DNA of 64,000 bases from Onchidella celtica (GCA_963931925.1 OZ007570.1:708501-772500), one strand, 5' to 3'. Counted from the stretch's first letter, positions 1-15,627 are shown. A program made the numbers and translations. Notes: generated from the letters alone by a model not told the origin.

Positions 1-3188
<3,188 letters not shown>

Positions 3189-4525
3189 ATGTGATACAAA
3201 CTCCATGATACAAACTCCATGATACAAACTCCATGATACAAACTCCATTATACAAACTCCATGATACAAAGTCCATGAAACAAACTCCATGATACAAACT
3301 CCATGATACAAACTCCATGATACAAGCTCCATGATACAAACTCCATGAAACAAACTCCATGAAACAAACTCCATGATACAAACTCCATTATACAAACTCC
3401 ATGATACAAACTCCATGAAACAAACTCCATGATACAAACTCCATGATACAAACTCCATGATACAAACTCCATGATACAAACTCCATGATACAAACTCCAT
3501 GATACGAACTCCATGATACAAACTCCATGATACAAACTCCATGAAACAAACTCCATGATACAAACTCCATGATATGAACTCCATGATACAAACTCCATGA
3601 TACAAACTCCATGATACAAACTCCATGATACGAACTCCATGATACAAACTCCATGATACAAACTCCATGATACAAACTCCATGATACAAAGTCCATGATA
3701 CGAACTCCATGATACAAACTCCATGATACAAACTCCATGATACAAACTCCATGATACAAACTCCGTGATACAAATTCTATAATACAAATTCTATAATACA
3801 AATTCTATAATACAAATTCTACGATACAAATTCTATAATACAAATTCTATGGTACAAATTCTATAATACAAATTCTATGATACAAATTCTATGATACAAA
3901 TTCTATAATACAAATTCTATAATACAAATTCTATAATACAAATTCTATAAATACAAATTCTATAATACAAATTCTATAATACAAATTCTATAATACAAAT
4001 TCTATAATACAGATTCTATAATACAAATTCTATGATACAAATTCCATGATACAAATTCTATAATACAAATTCTATGGTACAAATTCTATGATACAAATTC
4101 CATGATACAAATTCCATGATACAAATTCTATAATACAAATTCTATAATACAAATTCTATAATACAGATTCTATAATACAAATTCTATGATACAAATTCTA
4201 TGATACAAATTCTATGATAAAAATTCTATGATACAAATTCTATAATACAGATTCTATAATGCAAATTCTATGATCAAATTCCATGATACAAATTCTATAA
4301 TACAAATTCCATGATACAAATACTATAATACAAATTCTATGATACAAATTCTATAATACAAATTCCATGATACAAATACTATAATACAAATTCTATGATA
4401 CAAATTCTATGATACTATGATACAAATTCTATAATGCAAATTCTATGATACAAATTCTATGATAGGCCTACAAATTCTATAATACAGATTCTATAATGCA
4501 AATTCTATGATACAAATTCCATGAT
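3189..4525. repeat. 14-bp satellite array, two sequence blocks
   Basis: The array is built on a 14-bp unit of the form GATACAAACTCCAT. From 3189 to about 3765 nearly all units carry ACTCCATG. From about 3766 to 4525 they switch to ATTCTATA or ATTCTATG, with sporadic point changes and small indels. Because 14 is not a multiple of three, several minus-strand frames stay open as meaningless repeat proteins. Two further units at 6399-6429, beyond the LINE, show that the array was interrupted by that insertion. Confidence 0.95.
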
Positions 4526-4565
4526 AATAATAATAATAATAATAATATATTGCATTTATATAGCG

Positions 4566-4600
4566 CCCAACCCCGTCGATGACAAGCTCTGGGCGCTTTA
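4566..4600 (-). other. LINE 3'-end hairpin
   Basis: The arms AGCGCCCA and TGGGCGCT are perfect reverse complements separated by about 20 nt, immediately inside the (ATT)n tail. LINE RTs of this group are known to recognise 3'-end structures. A functional role here is inferred from conservation in the two other LINE tails in this window. Confidence 0.6.
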
Positions 4601-4688
4601 ACAAACTCTTACACACACACACACACACACGCATACACAAAAGAAATTCAAAAATATTTACTATTGTTGCTGCCGAAAAACACCTAGC

Positions 4689-6398
4689 CTAGTTTGTCTG
4701 AAAGAAATGGGTCTTCAGATGGCGTTTGAAAGAACCAATGTCATTAATTTCCCTGGTTGTCTTTGGAAGAGTGTTCCAGATGGTAGGGCCAAGAAATGAA
4801 AAGGACTTTTCTCCTACAGTGGACAGATTCATTTTAGGTACTTTCAATTTTGTAGTGTCAGATGATGATCTTAGTTGACGAGATGGAACATAGTAATCAG
4901 TTAAATCAACTAGGTACGATGGAGCAGTATTATTGACACATTTGTGACAAATGGATGACAATTTGTACATTATTCTTTTCTCAACTGGCAGCCAGTGCAA
5001 ACTCTGCAGAAGTGGCAGTGCTGAATCTCTTTTCTTTTTTTTCAAAACAAGTCTCGCTGCATTGTTTTGAGCAATTTGGAGTTTTCTAATATTTTTTTGT
5101 GAAATTCCAGCCAAAAGGGAGTTGCAATAGTCAAGCTTTGAAAGTACAAAAGAATTAAAAACAGCCGCAGTTTCAGTTGAAATAAGATGTCTGATTTTAC
5201 CAATTTTCCAGATTTCCATGTATAGAATACGAATGAGGTGACTAACCTGAGATGACATAGAAAGATTTGAATCAATGTAAACCCCTAGGTTTTTTACTTT
5301 TTTTGAAATTTCTATTGAATTAGTGCCAATTATCATCTCAGTTCTGTCCACTTCTTGCAGAACCCGCTCACGGCCTAATAAAATAACCTCAGTTTTATCC
5401 TCATTTAGTGCCAGTTTGTTTTGGTTCATCCAGCTTTTAATTTCTGTTATACAGTTTCCAGCCTACTGCAGAAGGCTGTCAACATCGCATGGCAAGGCAG
5501 AACTGTAGAGCTGGGTATCATCAGCATAGAAATGATATTGTAAACTAAATTTCTTTATTTCATGTACAAGTGGAATAGTATAGATAGTAAACAAAATAGG
5601 ACCAAGCACTGAGCCTTGTGGTACGCCATACTGAAGCGCATAAGAAAAAGATCTTATTTTGTTGGTTACAACAAATTGGTGGCGATTTGACAGGTAAGAT
5701 TCGACCCATTTAAGGGCGACCCCTCTGATTCCAAACGATGTTTCTAGCCTTCTGAGCAGGATTTCGTGATCGATGGTGTCGAACACTGCTGATAGATCCA
5801 ACAAATTTAGCAGAGTAATATTTCCAGAATCTGCCTTTACTAATATGTCATTCATGATTCTTAATAGTGCAGTTTCAGTACTGTGGTTACTTCTGTAAGC
5901 AGATTGAAATGGTTCCAACAGGTCATTATTTCTCAAATGACACATTAGTTGTTGTAATATCACCTTTTCAAGGATTTTTGAAAGAAAAGGAAGGTTTGAG
6001 ACGGGTCTATAATTTTGCAACATGTTTTGATCAAGAGTCGTTTTTTTCAAAAGTTGTGTTACCCAGGCTGTTTTAAAATAATCAGGGACAGACCCACTTA
6101 AAATAGAGTTGTTTATTATTTTTGTAATAGTTGGAACCAGTTCATCAATACAAGATCTAACCAAAAATGTAGGAATAGGATCGAGGTCACAACATTTTGA
6201 TGGCGATGCCATGATGATAGATTTTACAGATTCATTCGACACAACACCAAAAGTGTCTATAGGATTTCCCTGAAACTCATCAAAATGATCAATGGCATCA
6301 AAACTGTCAAGATTTTCTCGGATAGTTGTAACTTTTTTACCAAAATAATCAGCAAAAACATTGGGCAACAAATTGTTCTCGTAAATTGTGGGTAGAGG
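4689..6398 (-). pseudogene. LINE ORF2 fragment: reverse transcriptase with one in-frame stop
   Basis: RNA-directed DNA polymerase of a CR1/L2-like LINE, which would copy its own RNA at a nicked chromosomal target. Visible in order: NYRPVSNLPF (RT core start), an AFDTIDHEIL-like block where the copy reads AVFDTIDHEIL, GVPQGSVLGP, and the catalytic YADDTQLY box. After these comes a C-terminal domain ending in KRHLKTHFFQTN before the stop at 4689-4691. A TAG at 5463-5465 sits in frame between the YADD part and the C-terminal part, after a Leu-Gln pair. It is the only disruption, so the two open frames (5463-6371 and 4689-5429) are one gene. The frame stays open to the truncation at 6398, so the endonuclease domain and ORF1 are missing. 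The protein is not functional as it stands. Confidence 0.85.
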
Positions 6399-8099
6399 TG
6401 ATACAAACTCCGTGATACAAACTCCATGTTTGTGATGCTACAATAAAAGGAAAACAAAGGTGAAGGGAAAGGGGGGGGGGGTGGAATAAGTTGATCTTTG
6501 ATCTCAGTTTGAATGATGGTAATCCACTAGCACTAGTATTCACTGTACATGTCACACTCATTCGTCACAGTGTAATAAAACATTTGACTACATAAAATAG
6601 TTAGCCCCCCCCCCCCCCCCCCCCCAAAAGCACTGGTCAGTATTGTTCTGCCAATATGTAATCAACTGGTCAGAGTAAAAAAAAATGTGACCTGCCAGGG
6701 TATAAAATAAAATTTGCTGTTTCCTGTTATTGTAGAATACATACATGTTATAATGAATATTATTCAACCTTTCAGATGAAAAGAAAATGTTGATGACAAA
6801 CAAACTGTCATTAAAAAAGATTACAGGATTGCAAGAATGAGAAGCATGTTTACAACTATTTTTTAAAATAATATCCAACTACTAGGAGTAGGACATGGAA
6901 TATCACTTTTCCAGTAATTACAAGACATAATGTAAAGTTCCATAACAAATGAATAACATTTACAAGTCAGACAGTGGAGCGGACTCGGCGCCTCCAGATT
7001 TCTGTTTAAACGTGAAATTTTGTCAAAAACGCGAGTGAAACTTTTTGTTTGGATTTTGCCTTGGGCTTTCAATCAATTTCAAACGCTTGAAAATAAAATT
7101 TAGAAAGATCTTTGAAAGAAAATGACCTGCCTTCAGAGTCAACAGGAAATGCTGCACTCCCAGCAAAATACTTGACCTGGTGACAGATTACATGTACATT
7201 CTGTCTTTTCTGACAGCGAATTTGACTCCCAATATGTCAGCTACACGCTAAATAAGTAAACAACAGAGTATCGTACAAAAGTGTGACGTTAAATATCACA
7301 AGATCACGTGCTTCAATTTTGTTTTATAATTATATTTTATCTTTTCACAGAAAGGGACACGGACTGAGTTGAATTGACTTCTATGGATATTCATCCCCAG
7401 GAGAGTGTTGTCAGTGGCATGACCTGTGACCTGGTTATGATCTGAAAAAGTCGGTGTCCGCCAAGGCCTTCGACGAGAATATTTATTGACAATGAAGAAA
7501 ATGTTAAATATTATACAGATTTGCCACCAAGGCTTATCCTGAGAGAGTTGGTCAGCTTTCTCTTATCCTACTTACCAAGGCTTAGGGGGCCATGAATGTA
7601 TTAATACCGTTTCAGGAAATTTTATCAGTAATTGTTAAATTACGTTTAGATTGTTCCATTAAAGTCGTTGGGGACATTTTTTGCATTCATAAGTTTTAGC
7701 AAAGTTTTAAACAGAATATATGGAAAATTATTTTTTACTCTTGACTAGCCAGGTAGGGAATGCCTTAAACAACCAAATGCCCTTGGAACTTCAGTCCACA
7801 TGTTAGGAAAAGGGTGGCAGTCATAATTGACTGCTTTGAAATTTTCATTGAAAGACGATCAAATGTAAAAGCAAGAGCTCAGACTATTCTCATAATAAAA
7901 GTCACAATTCCATTAAATATCTCATGGGAATTACACCCCAAGGAACTACTCGCTATTTGTCAGAGGGTGTGTCTGGGTGGGTGGTGGGGTGTGAAGGGAG
8001 GGGAGAGGGGTGGGGGGGGGGTTGAGGGGTTGAAAGGGGGGGGGTTGAGGGGGTGAGGCATCTGATAAACTTATTGTTGAAAATTCTAATTTCTTACAG
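6399..8099. other. Satellite remnant, then unassigned DNA with G/C homopolymers
   Basis: 6399-6429 holds two distal 14-bp satellite units. The remainder has a G-run at about 6470-6482, a C-run at about 6604-6626 and a G-rich imperfect tract at about 7970-8058. No gene was recognised. Confidence 0.5.
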
Positions 8100-8202
8100 A
8101 GACTGGATATGCCTGGCATTGTCTAGCGGACATGGAGTTTGACGTCCACGACAGCCTCAATTCTAATGTGTGCAGAATTGATGATCACCGCATTCACACA
8201 CG
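8100..8202 (+). other. Candidate coding exon (unidentified)
   Basis: A 103-bp segment flanked by a plausible acceptor (a T-rich stretch ending TTCTTACAG) and a donor (ACG followed by GTAAAA). It reads open as two leading bases, 33 codons and two trailing bases. The peptide contains WHCLADMEFDVHDSLNSNVC, and many codons end in C or G, unlike the AT-rich flanks. No family is recognised. It could be chance. Confidence 0.25.
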
Positions 8203-8756
8203 GTAAAAAACAATTTTCAGCATTTCAGACAGAAACTACAAGGCAACTGGCACACCTTAGAATACACATAGAAAGGGTTGTTGGGAACATGCACTAATGC
8301 AAGAGAAATATATAATTTTAAGCTGTGTCATTCCTATAGATTGGTTGCGAACATTGTGATGAGGACCCTACAGCCCTTGGGCAAATTGAAAGTGTATGTG
8401 CACGTGTGACAAATTTAGATGCATCTGTTGTGCCTTTTACTTAGAAACTTAACAATGTATGTCCATAGTAATTAATATTAGTTTTCAGAACAATGTCCAC
8501 AGAGTACCTTATTCCATCATTCTTCACCTCTTAAAATGTCGTAACTGTAGTTCTTCAGATCTTATATCTCACAAGCACCATACATTATATATTTTACATC
8601 ATCTACGGCCCTTGAGGCGACTTTGGTACTTTGCAGGACGTGAAGTTGCCACTTCCCTTTTGGTGCTCTGTGGAGTCCAAACAAATTTGAAATGGAAATT
8701 CTTTATGGGACAATCTTTACCATCACAAAATATCTTTAAACTTTAGTTTTTGCTGT

Positions 8757-9534
8757 TCACATATGCAATATCGTATGGTTTTTGTATTGGAAATAAGCTA
8801 CTCCTTCATTACATGGCGATTGTTGCTTTGTGGCATGGCAAGATACAGTTTCAGGGAAAAGCACTTTGTTGTAAAAAAATAAAACGTCTGCCTTCTGCAA
8901 ACTCTGCGTATGGATCTTAAAATATTCATTGCTTGAAAAAATCAAGAGTAGTTCTGACACAAAAGTCACAGTAATCACTGTACATTACATGTACAAACAT
9001 TTGACATTGAATTTGATAATAAAATGCATGGGTTTCTTTCAGTATTAACTTACTTTGTTTTAGTTCTAAAAAGAAGTCCCTTGTCTCGCATGGAGCCCTC
9101 AACAATGTCACATTCCTGATAGAGTAAGGGCATTTAATTTCCAAGCATTCTGTTCCCCAGCACTTACCCAGCACTCACTCTCCACAATGCCATCAGGAGT
9201 TGCTGCAAGAAAACGATGCTCAGGACAGTTAAAAAGTCCACAAGACATTGATGTCAAATCCTCATGATCCCATACAATGACAGATGAAGGGACATTTTTT
9301 GCCACATGTTCTGTGTCTCTGCCCCTCTGTAGCTGCAGTAGTAGAAGATACTGAGGAAATAATGCTCTTTATCGCAGTCACAGATGGTTTCTCAATAGTT
9401 GTGTGGCACATCGAATGCAGCTGAGAGGCTGTCACACTTCCCAGTCCTTGCTGATTCCACAATTTTGACTCTGACTGAGAAGATTTCGGTCTCTCAACCC
9501 CATCAGCCTGTGATGAAATCACTTTTATCTGCAA
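8757..9534 (-). pseudogene. YqaJ-like recombinase/exonuclease domain gene, broken
   Basis: Matches the pattern of the YqaJ viral-recombinase nuclease family, which in animals is often found in repetitive or captured genes. Reading along the minus strand: an N-terminal block with SVTASQLHSMC (the RxTAS-type start), then a second frame with GLFNCPEHRFLAATPDGIVE (the substrate and metal-site region), then a third frame with LEIKCPYSIRN. The EIKCPY box carries the conserved acidic and lysine nuclease residues. It is followed by KETHAFYYQIQCQMF, CDFCVRT and KADVLFFYNKVLFPE. The order and spacing fit the family, but the reading frame shifts near 9305 and near 9120-9174, stops occur after CDFCVRT, and the HED-to-GLF interval is shorter than expected. 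It is therefore a relic or a gene with sequencing errors. The fold assignment is by motif only. Confidence 0.7.
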
Positions 9535-10505
9535 TTCAGACCAATGTTTTAGTAAATGTCATACGTCATTTCAAATCAAGGGGCCCGGGCAAGTGGGAAG
9601 GTCGGAAAACGGTCGGATTTGTTGTGTGTGGTAGGAAAGGTCCGAAATTGATGGGATAAAACACGTGTAGACTGAAAAATGGAATTAGATTAAAACAAAA
9701 CAAACAAAAAAAAAAACCCGAGGCGTATACAAAAATATAAAACTAGAAAAAATACACTCGGAAATTAAAAATAAAAATAGGTTACTTCCGGTTTTTGACT
9801 CCCAACTGCGGCTCTGGACTACCTGACTTTCTGTTCGGAGCTTCATAAATAGTGCCAGTAATTGCGAGCAGTGTGGTCAGCTGGTCAGCATAATGAATGG
9901 AACAACATCGTCTCATCAGTTTATCTGTGAAAGTTTAAGGCAACTCTATGAGTAGATATAGATTTGTGTGTGTGTGTGACTATTGTTCATTTCACTCTTA
10001 ATTAGTAGCTGAGCCTGGACTAGATATCAAAGGCCTGAAGGTATCCCACTTTGCTTAGGCTACGGACTTTTGTGGAAATTGAGTTTTTTTGGATGCCATT
10101 CCATTGTGTGATTTCTGCATTTGAAATTTAAATTGTACCTGTGATTGTTTGATTGACATCAGACACTTTTCATCTTGATTCTATGGACAGTTTTATTAGA
10201 TATAGAGTCTAGAGATAATCCAACAAGTTCAATCTGCAGGGGAGACAATACAAGAATTTCAACTTGCAAGGGAAAGAATTACTGTATAAATAAAACCAAA
10301 CTTTTTCATCGGTTATCCAACTTGGAAAAGGTACGTCAACTCCCCAGACGTTCGGGCAGGGACAGGAGTCAGTTTAGAGTCGGGGGTAAGGGTCGGGCAG
10401 TTTCCCCCCACCCCGGTTAAAATTGTATGTGCACACAATTCTGTCAGGCTACGTCTTCAAGTCGCTGGTGTGGCGTACTCACCTTTTTTACCTAACCTAT
10501 CTCCG
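9535..10505. other. Unassigned DNA
   Basis: No recognisable gene. Possible upstream exons of the YqaJ relic were not found. Confidence 0.45.
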
Positions 10506-10790
10506 GCCCTCACTCTTTCTCTTTCTCCCTCTCTCTCACACACACACCACACACACTCTCTCTTTGTCTCTTTCTCTCCCACTCTCCCTCTCTTTCTCTC
10601 TCTCTCTCGTTTTCCCCTCTCTTTCCCTCTTTTTCTCTCCCCTCTCTTTCTGACTCTCTCTCATTCTCTTTCTCTCTCTCTCTCTCTCTCTTCCTCTCTT
10701 TCCCAGCTCTGTCTTCCCTCTCCTTCCCCTTCTCTCACTCACTCTCCGCCTCGCTCACTGTCCCTCCCCCGCTACCCTCCCCCGGCCCTA
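10506..10790. repeat. CT-rich low-complexity tract
   Basis: Imperfect TCTC/TTTC/CACA repeats. Open frames across it are compositional artefacts. Confidence 0.9.
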
Positions 10791-11534
10791 CAGAACTAAT
10801 CCTTAAAACATCAGCTACAACAATGAATGCATTCCCCCTCCCCCCTCCCACCCCCCCCCCCCTTTGATCGTGTTGGCTGGTTAACTGTCAGTGCTAAACT
10901 TTGTACCTAGTCTGGTCACACAAGGAAAGGCAGAAGATTTCGGTCACAAATTTTGTTTTTTTAATCTGCTGGTGAAGGGCGACAGTTCAGGTTTGTCTGT
11001 CTCAACCACAACGTCATCAATTCTGCCAAGTTTCTCATTATTTTGAAACAAGTTGTAAAAGCTGGGCGGACTTTAAAAGTTTGATCCTGCCGGGTGCTTC
11101 TTGGGCCTTAATTAGTGAAATAATAAAAATATTAACAAGGAATTTGAATGAGTCCACAATCTATTGGACTAAACAATAAAAGTTATAAAATTTAACTATC
11201 ACAATCAATTTGAGGTCATTGCAAGGCAGCAGGGCATTCCTGTGTTCTAATGTTAGCCGCGAGCAGGCCGAATAGTTTAATCAGCTGGCAGGATGTGTTG
11301 ACGTCACGGATCAACTGCAAGCAAAGAAAAGTGATAGCAGGCGAGCAATCAGCGACACAAAGCAAACTCCGTCATCTGGAGCCTCCAGATGTGAAAAAGA
11401 ATCTCGTGCAGGACAAAAAGAAGACATCTGTAAAGGTTCCTGTAACTCCGAGCTGTAAGAGCCAGTAGCTGAGTTACAAACACACAGACAAACACGTACA
11501 TGTATTTGCTTTATTTATTTTAAAATGAATTACA
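10791..11534. other. Unassigned DNA
   Basis: No gene recognised. A C-run lies at about 10838-10862. Confidence 0.5.
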
Positions 11535-12058
11535 TCCCCCCTCCCCCCTCCCCTCTCCATCAAATCCCCCCCCCCTCCACTCTCTCTCTCCTCCTCTCTC
11601 CATGTCTCTCTCATCCTCTCTCTCTCTATTTCTTCCTATCTCACCCTTTCTCCCTCTTCCTGCCCCCCCCCGTCTCCCCCTCTCTTCCTCTCTCCTCTGT
11701 CTCACTCTCCCTCTTTCTCCCTCTCTGTCCCCCCCCCCTCTCTCTCTTCCCCTCTTCCCTATTTCTTCCTCTCTATTTCTCTCCCCCTCTCTCCCTTTCT
11801 CGCTCTTCCTTTCTCTCTCTCTCTGTCTGTCTATCTCCCTGTCTTTCTGTTCTTTTTTTTTCTCTGTGTCACTTTCTCTCTCTCTCTGTCTGTCTATCTC
11901 CCTGTCTTTCTGTTCTTTTTTTTTTCTCTGTGTCACTTTCTCTCTCTCTCTGTCTTTGTCTTTCTTGTCTTTTTTTTTCTGTTTTTCTCCGCCAGTCTGT
12001 CTGTCTGTCTGTCTGTCTGCTTTCTATCTCCCCATCTCCTTTCCCACCTCCTCTGTCT
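11535..12058. repeat. CT-rich low-complexity tract with internal duplication
   Basis: Polypyrimidine tract on the plus strand. A roughly 65-bp block around 11815-11880 (CTGTCTGTCTATCTCCCTG core) is repeated at about 11880-11945. The 193- and 152-codon frames are artefacts. Confidence 0.9.
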
Positions 12059-12393
12059 AACATTCAGAACCAGCAGCTACAGCCACAGCTACTTCTATGT
12101 GGTTAAAATGATCACGGATTATTTTTCGGGGGTGTGGGGGTGGAGGGTGGGGGGAGGGGGGAGTATAGATGAAAGCGACATCAGGAGATGGAGGAGAGAT
12201 CAGTCTGGATGAAGGTGGGGTGAGGGCATGAGGGTAGGAGGACGGAGGTGTATGCTGCCGGGTTAGGATTTCCTCTCCGACACCCTCAATTTCTCATCTC
12301 CCTGTGTCGGTACATTGATTGCCTTTTCCTGTCATACCTCAGGCCTTCCTTATACATAACACAGACGCTGGTGCTCTACACACCGAAGTGTTT

Positions 12394-12426
<33 letters not shown>

Positions 12427-12863
12427 GTATATACATTAGTACATAAACACACTCACACACACACGTACCCACCTGCACACACCGCCATACCGACCAGCAG
12501 CTCACCTTGTATCACCTGGTAATGGCAAGCAGTGACAGCAGCCAGGGCTAAACCGATGACACGAGAATCGACTTCCTGATATGTTAAGGATTTGCGTGAT
12601 TAAGGATACTTTATCTAGATCTATTTGGCTTAACTGTGTGTGTAGATCGAGTGTTTGAGGAACAGTTTGTCTTGTCGTGTCCAGATGTTCAGTCTCAGCC
12701 CAGTAGCAGGACAAAAATGGATGTAGAGTCGCAACTGCTTGGCAGAGCAGAATGTCCAATTTCCCCAAAGAGAATTGTGTAGGATTCCTGACATTGTGTT
12801 TCTGCTCGTATCGATATGGCTATCAAGGTAAGTGGTATCGTCACTTGGTCACATCTTGCGATA
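12059..12863. other. Unassigned DNA with G-rich and (CA)n tracts
   Basis: G-rich at about 12125-12165; (CA)n at about 12393-12420. No gene recognised. Confidence 0.5.
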
Positions 12864-12864
12864 T

Positions 12865-12945
<81 letters not shown>

Positions 12946-13095
12946 CAGACAATTAGATTAGATTTGATTAGATAGATAGATAGATAGATAGATAGCTAGA
13001 TAGAGCTACCCAGCGAATGAGTGGGTGATTGTGAGTGAGTGAGTGAGAGTGATTGAGTGAGTGAGTCAGTCTGTGGGAGTGAGTGAGCGAATGAT
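12864..13095. repeat. GACA/GATA and GAGT tetranucleotide repeats
   Basis: (GACA)n at about 12868-12900 passes directly into (GATA)n to about 12950. A short second GATA block lies at 12970-13000, and an imperfect GAGT block runs to about 13095. Confidence 0.9.
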
Positions 13096-13827
13096 CAAAG
13101 AGAGTGAGAGAAAGAATGAGACAGAAGGACGGGAAGAGATGGAACGATTATCACTTTCCAATAACAAAGTTTGGAGATGAAATATGGAAGACCAGAAAAT
13201 TAGATTTACACATTTCCATCGGGCTGCAGTTGCGCATGTCCGGGCCAGCTCAATGGCAAACCTCTGTCATTTCCTGCTCACGGAACCACCCAAGGGAGGC
13301 AATTTCATTAAAAGTTGCCGAGTGCCATAAACAACTCCTGAGTCTCGTGCCGCAAGGAAACAATTTGCGCATGCGTGGCGCGAGCGGTTGCGTGACTTCC
13401 GGTCCCCTGGCAACAATCATTATTTTGCTAATATTTTGGGTTGAATGTGATGTAACAGTGGTGAGGATTTTCTACATTTTATATGAAGTGAACGGAAAAA
13501 AGGGGGGAGGGTGAGGTTGGGTGGTGGCAGAGTGTGGGGGGGGGGCACGTAAATAGGGTAAGGCTTGACACTGTCTATGTACACATACACACACATGCAA
13601 GCACGCTCACAGACACACACACACACACATACACACACACACGCACTCACACCCATACACAGTTTGACCCCAGTCGTCAGGAATTAGATAATTCTCATGA
13701 AAGAATTTTTCCATCAATATTTTTGTCTGGTGTGAGAAAAAAATTCATGTCTTTCATTGCCGCCTTGACATTTGTATGTCTGACGTCACAGCCTGTAGGC
13801 AGAGTTTTCTTCACAACCGACAAAATA
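13096..13827. other. Unassigned DNA
   Basis: A 136-codon frame at 13104-13514 shows no family motif. A (CA)n block lies at about 13610-13642. Nothing else recognised. Confidence 0.45.
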
Positions 13828-14478
13828 TGAACTGCCGTGTGGGAAATGTGACAGGATGAGCTGCAGTCTGAAAAATGTGATAAGATAATAATATATCCTG
13901 CAATACGAATAAGTGACAGGATATGGACTGCAGTATTGGAAATGTGACAGGATATGAACTGCAGTGTTGGAAATGTGACAGAATATGAACTGCAGTGTTG
14001 GAAATGTGACAGGATATGAACTGCAATATGGGAAATGTGACAGGATATGAACTGCAGTGTTGGAAATGTGACAGGATATGGACTGCAGTGTTGGAAATGT
14101 GACAGGATATGGACTGCAGTATTGGAAATGTGACAGGGTATGAACTGCAGTGTTGGAAATGTGACAGAATATGAACTGCAGTGTTGGAAATGTGACAGGA
14201 TATGAACTGCAATATGGGAAATGTGACAGGATATGAACTGCAGTGTTGGAAATGTGACAGGATATGGACTGCAGTGTTGGAAATGTGACAGGATATGGAC
14301 TGCAGTATTGGAAATGTGACAGGATATGAACTGCAATATGGGAAATGTGACAGGATATGAACTGCAGTGTTGGAAATGTGACAGGATATGAACTGCAGTG
14401 TTGGAAATGTGACAGGATATGAATTGCAGTGTTGGAAATGTGACAGGATATGAAATGCAATATGGGAAATGTGACATG
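13828..14478. repeat. 31-bp minisatellite with 186-bp higher-order period
   Basis: About 20 units on the pattern GACAGGATATGAACTGCAGT plus GTTGGAAATGT. Unit variants recur in the same order every six units (matching starts at 13918, 14104 and 14290). Three long minus-strand frames are repeat artefacts because 31 is not a multiple of three. Confidence 0.95.
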
Positions 14479-14790
14479 GTGTATGATGTAAATCATTATG
14501 GCATATTTCAGACACGGCAGTGACCATCATTCACCCTTGCCGAGGGCAGGACCAAAATCTTCAAGCTGGCGGCGGTTTGTCCTGGAGGTTTTGTCCTGCT
14601 TTATCTTTTTATCTACACTGATCCAGCGATCATTACAAACGTCTCTCTTCGTATGAACAGCGGCAACTTACTGAACAGCATGAAACTAACAACAACAACA
14701 ACAACAACAAAAAGTCACATTTTCAAATTTTTGCCTTTACTGAATTAAACTCGCGGAATTTGGACACATGAAACTATTCAGGACCTGCCG
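14479..14790. other. Unassigned spacer between two minisatellites
   Basis: About 310 bp of non-repetitive DNA with a short (AAC)n run near 14690-14708. Confidence 0.6.
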
Positions 14791-15627
14791 GCGTGGAGTT
14801 ATTGCCGCTGGGGTGGAGTTATTGCCGCTGGCGTGGAGTTATTGCCGCCGGGGTGGAGTAATTGCCGCCGGGGTGGAGTTATTGCCACCGGGGTGGAGTT
14901 ATTGCCGCCGGCGTGGAGTTATTGCCACCGGGGTGGAGTTATTGCCGCCGGCGTGGAGTTATTGCCGCCGGGGTGGAGTTATTGCCCCTGGGGTGGAGTT
15001 ATTGCCGCCGGGGTGGAGTTATTGCCGCCGGGGTAGAGTTATTGCCCGTGGGGTGGAGTTATTGCCGCCGGGGTGGAGTTATTGCCCCTGGGGTGGAGTT
15101 ATTGCCGCTGGGTGGAGTTATTGCCCCTGGGGTGGAATTATTGCCGCCGGGGTGGAGTTATTGCCGCTGGGGTGGAGTTATTGCCCCTGGGGTGGATTTA
15201 TTGCCGCCGGGGTGGAGTTATTGCCCCTGGGGTAGAGTTATTGCCCCTGGGGTGGAGTTATTGCCGCCGGGGTGGAGTTATTGCCGCCGGGGTGGAGTTA
15301 TTGCCCCTGGGGTGGAGTTATTGCCGCTGGGGTGGAGTTATTGCCCCTGGGGTGGAGTTATTGCCGCCGGGGTGGAGTTATTGCCGCTGGGGTGGAGTTA
15401 TTGCCCCTGGGGTGGATTTATTGCCGCCGGGGTGGAGTTATTGCCCCTGGGGTAGAGTTATCGCCCCTGGGGTGGAGTTATTGCCCCTGGGGTGGAGTTA
15501 TTGCCCCTGGGGTGGAGTTATTGCCCCTGGGGTAGAGTTATTGCCGCCGGGGTGGAGTTATTGCCGCCGGGGTGGAGTTATTGCCGCCGGGGTGGAGTTA
15601 TTGCCGCCGGGGTGGAGTTATTGCCGC
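14791..15627. repeat. 20-bp GC-rich minisatellite with 220-bp higher-order period
   Basis: About 42 units of GTGGAGTTATTGCCGCCGGG with variants CCCCTGG, CGCTGG and CACCGG. The rare GGATTTA variant at about 15194 recurs at about 15414, exactly 11 units later, with matching neighbours. All plus-strand frames are artefacts. Confidence 0.95.

Larger units (their letters stand above)
4526..6398 (-). mobile_element. 5'-truncated CR1/L2-like LINE, copy 1
   Basis: A non-LTR retrotransposon in minus orientation. Its 3' end is at the low coordinate and finishes in a short (ATT)n tail (4526-4546 on the plus strand). Its body holds the reverse transcriptase. The 5' end is cut off at about 6398, where the 14-bp satellite resumes for two units, so the element landed inside the satellite. 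A hairpin lies just inside the tail. The last ~580 bp are almost identical to the copy at 49471-50056, which implies recent activity of the family. CR1/L2-group membership is inferred from RT motifs and the short-repeat tail. Confidence 0.85.

Noticed and set aside
13695-14530. Three minus-strand frames of about 240-260 codons
   Set aside because: Translation of the 31-bp minisatellite in all three frames.
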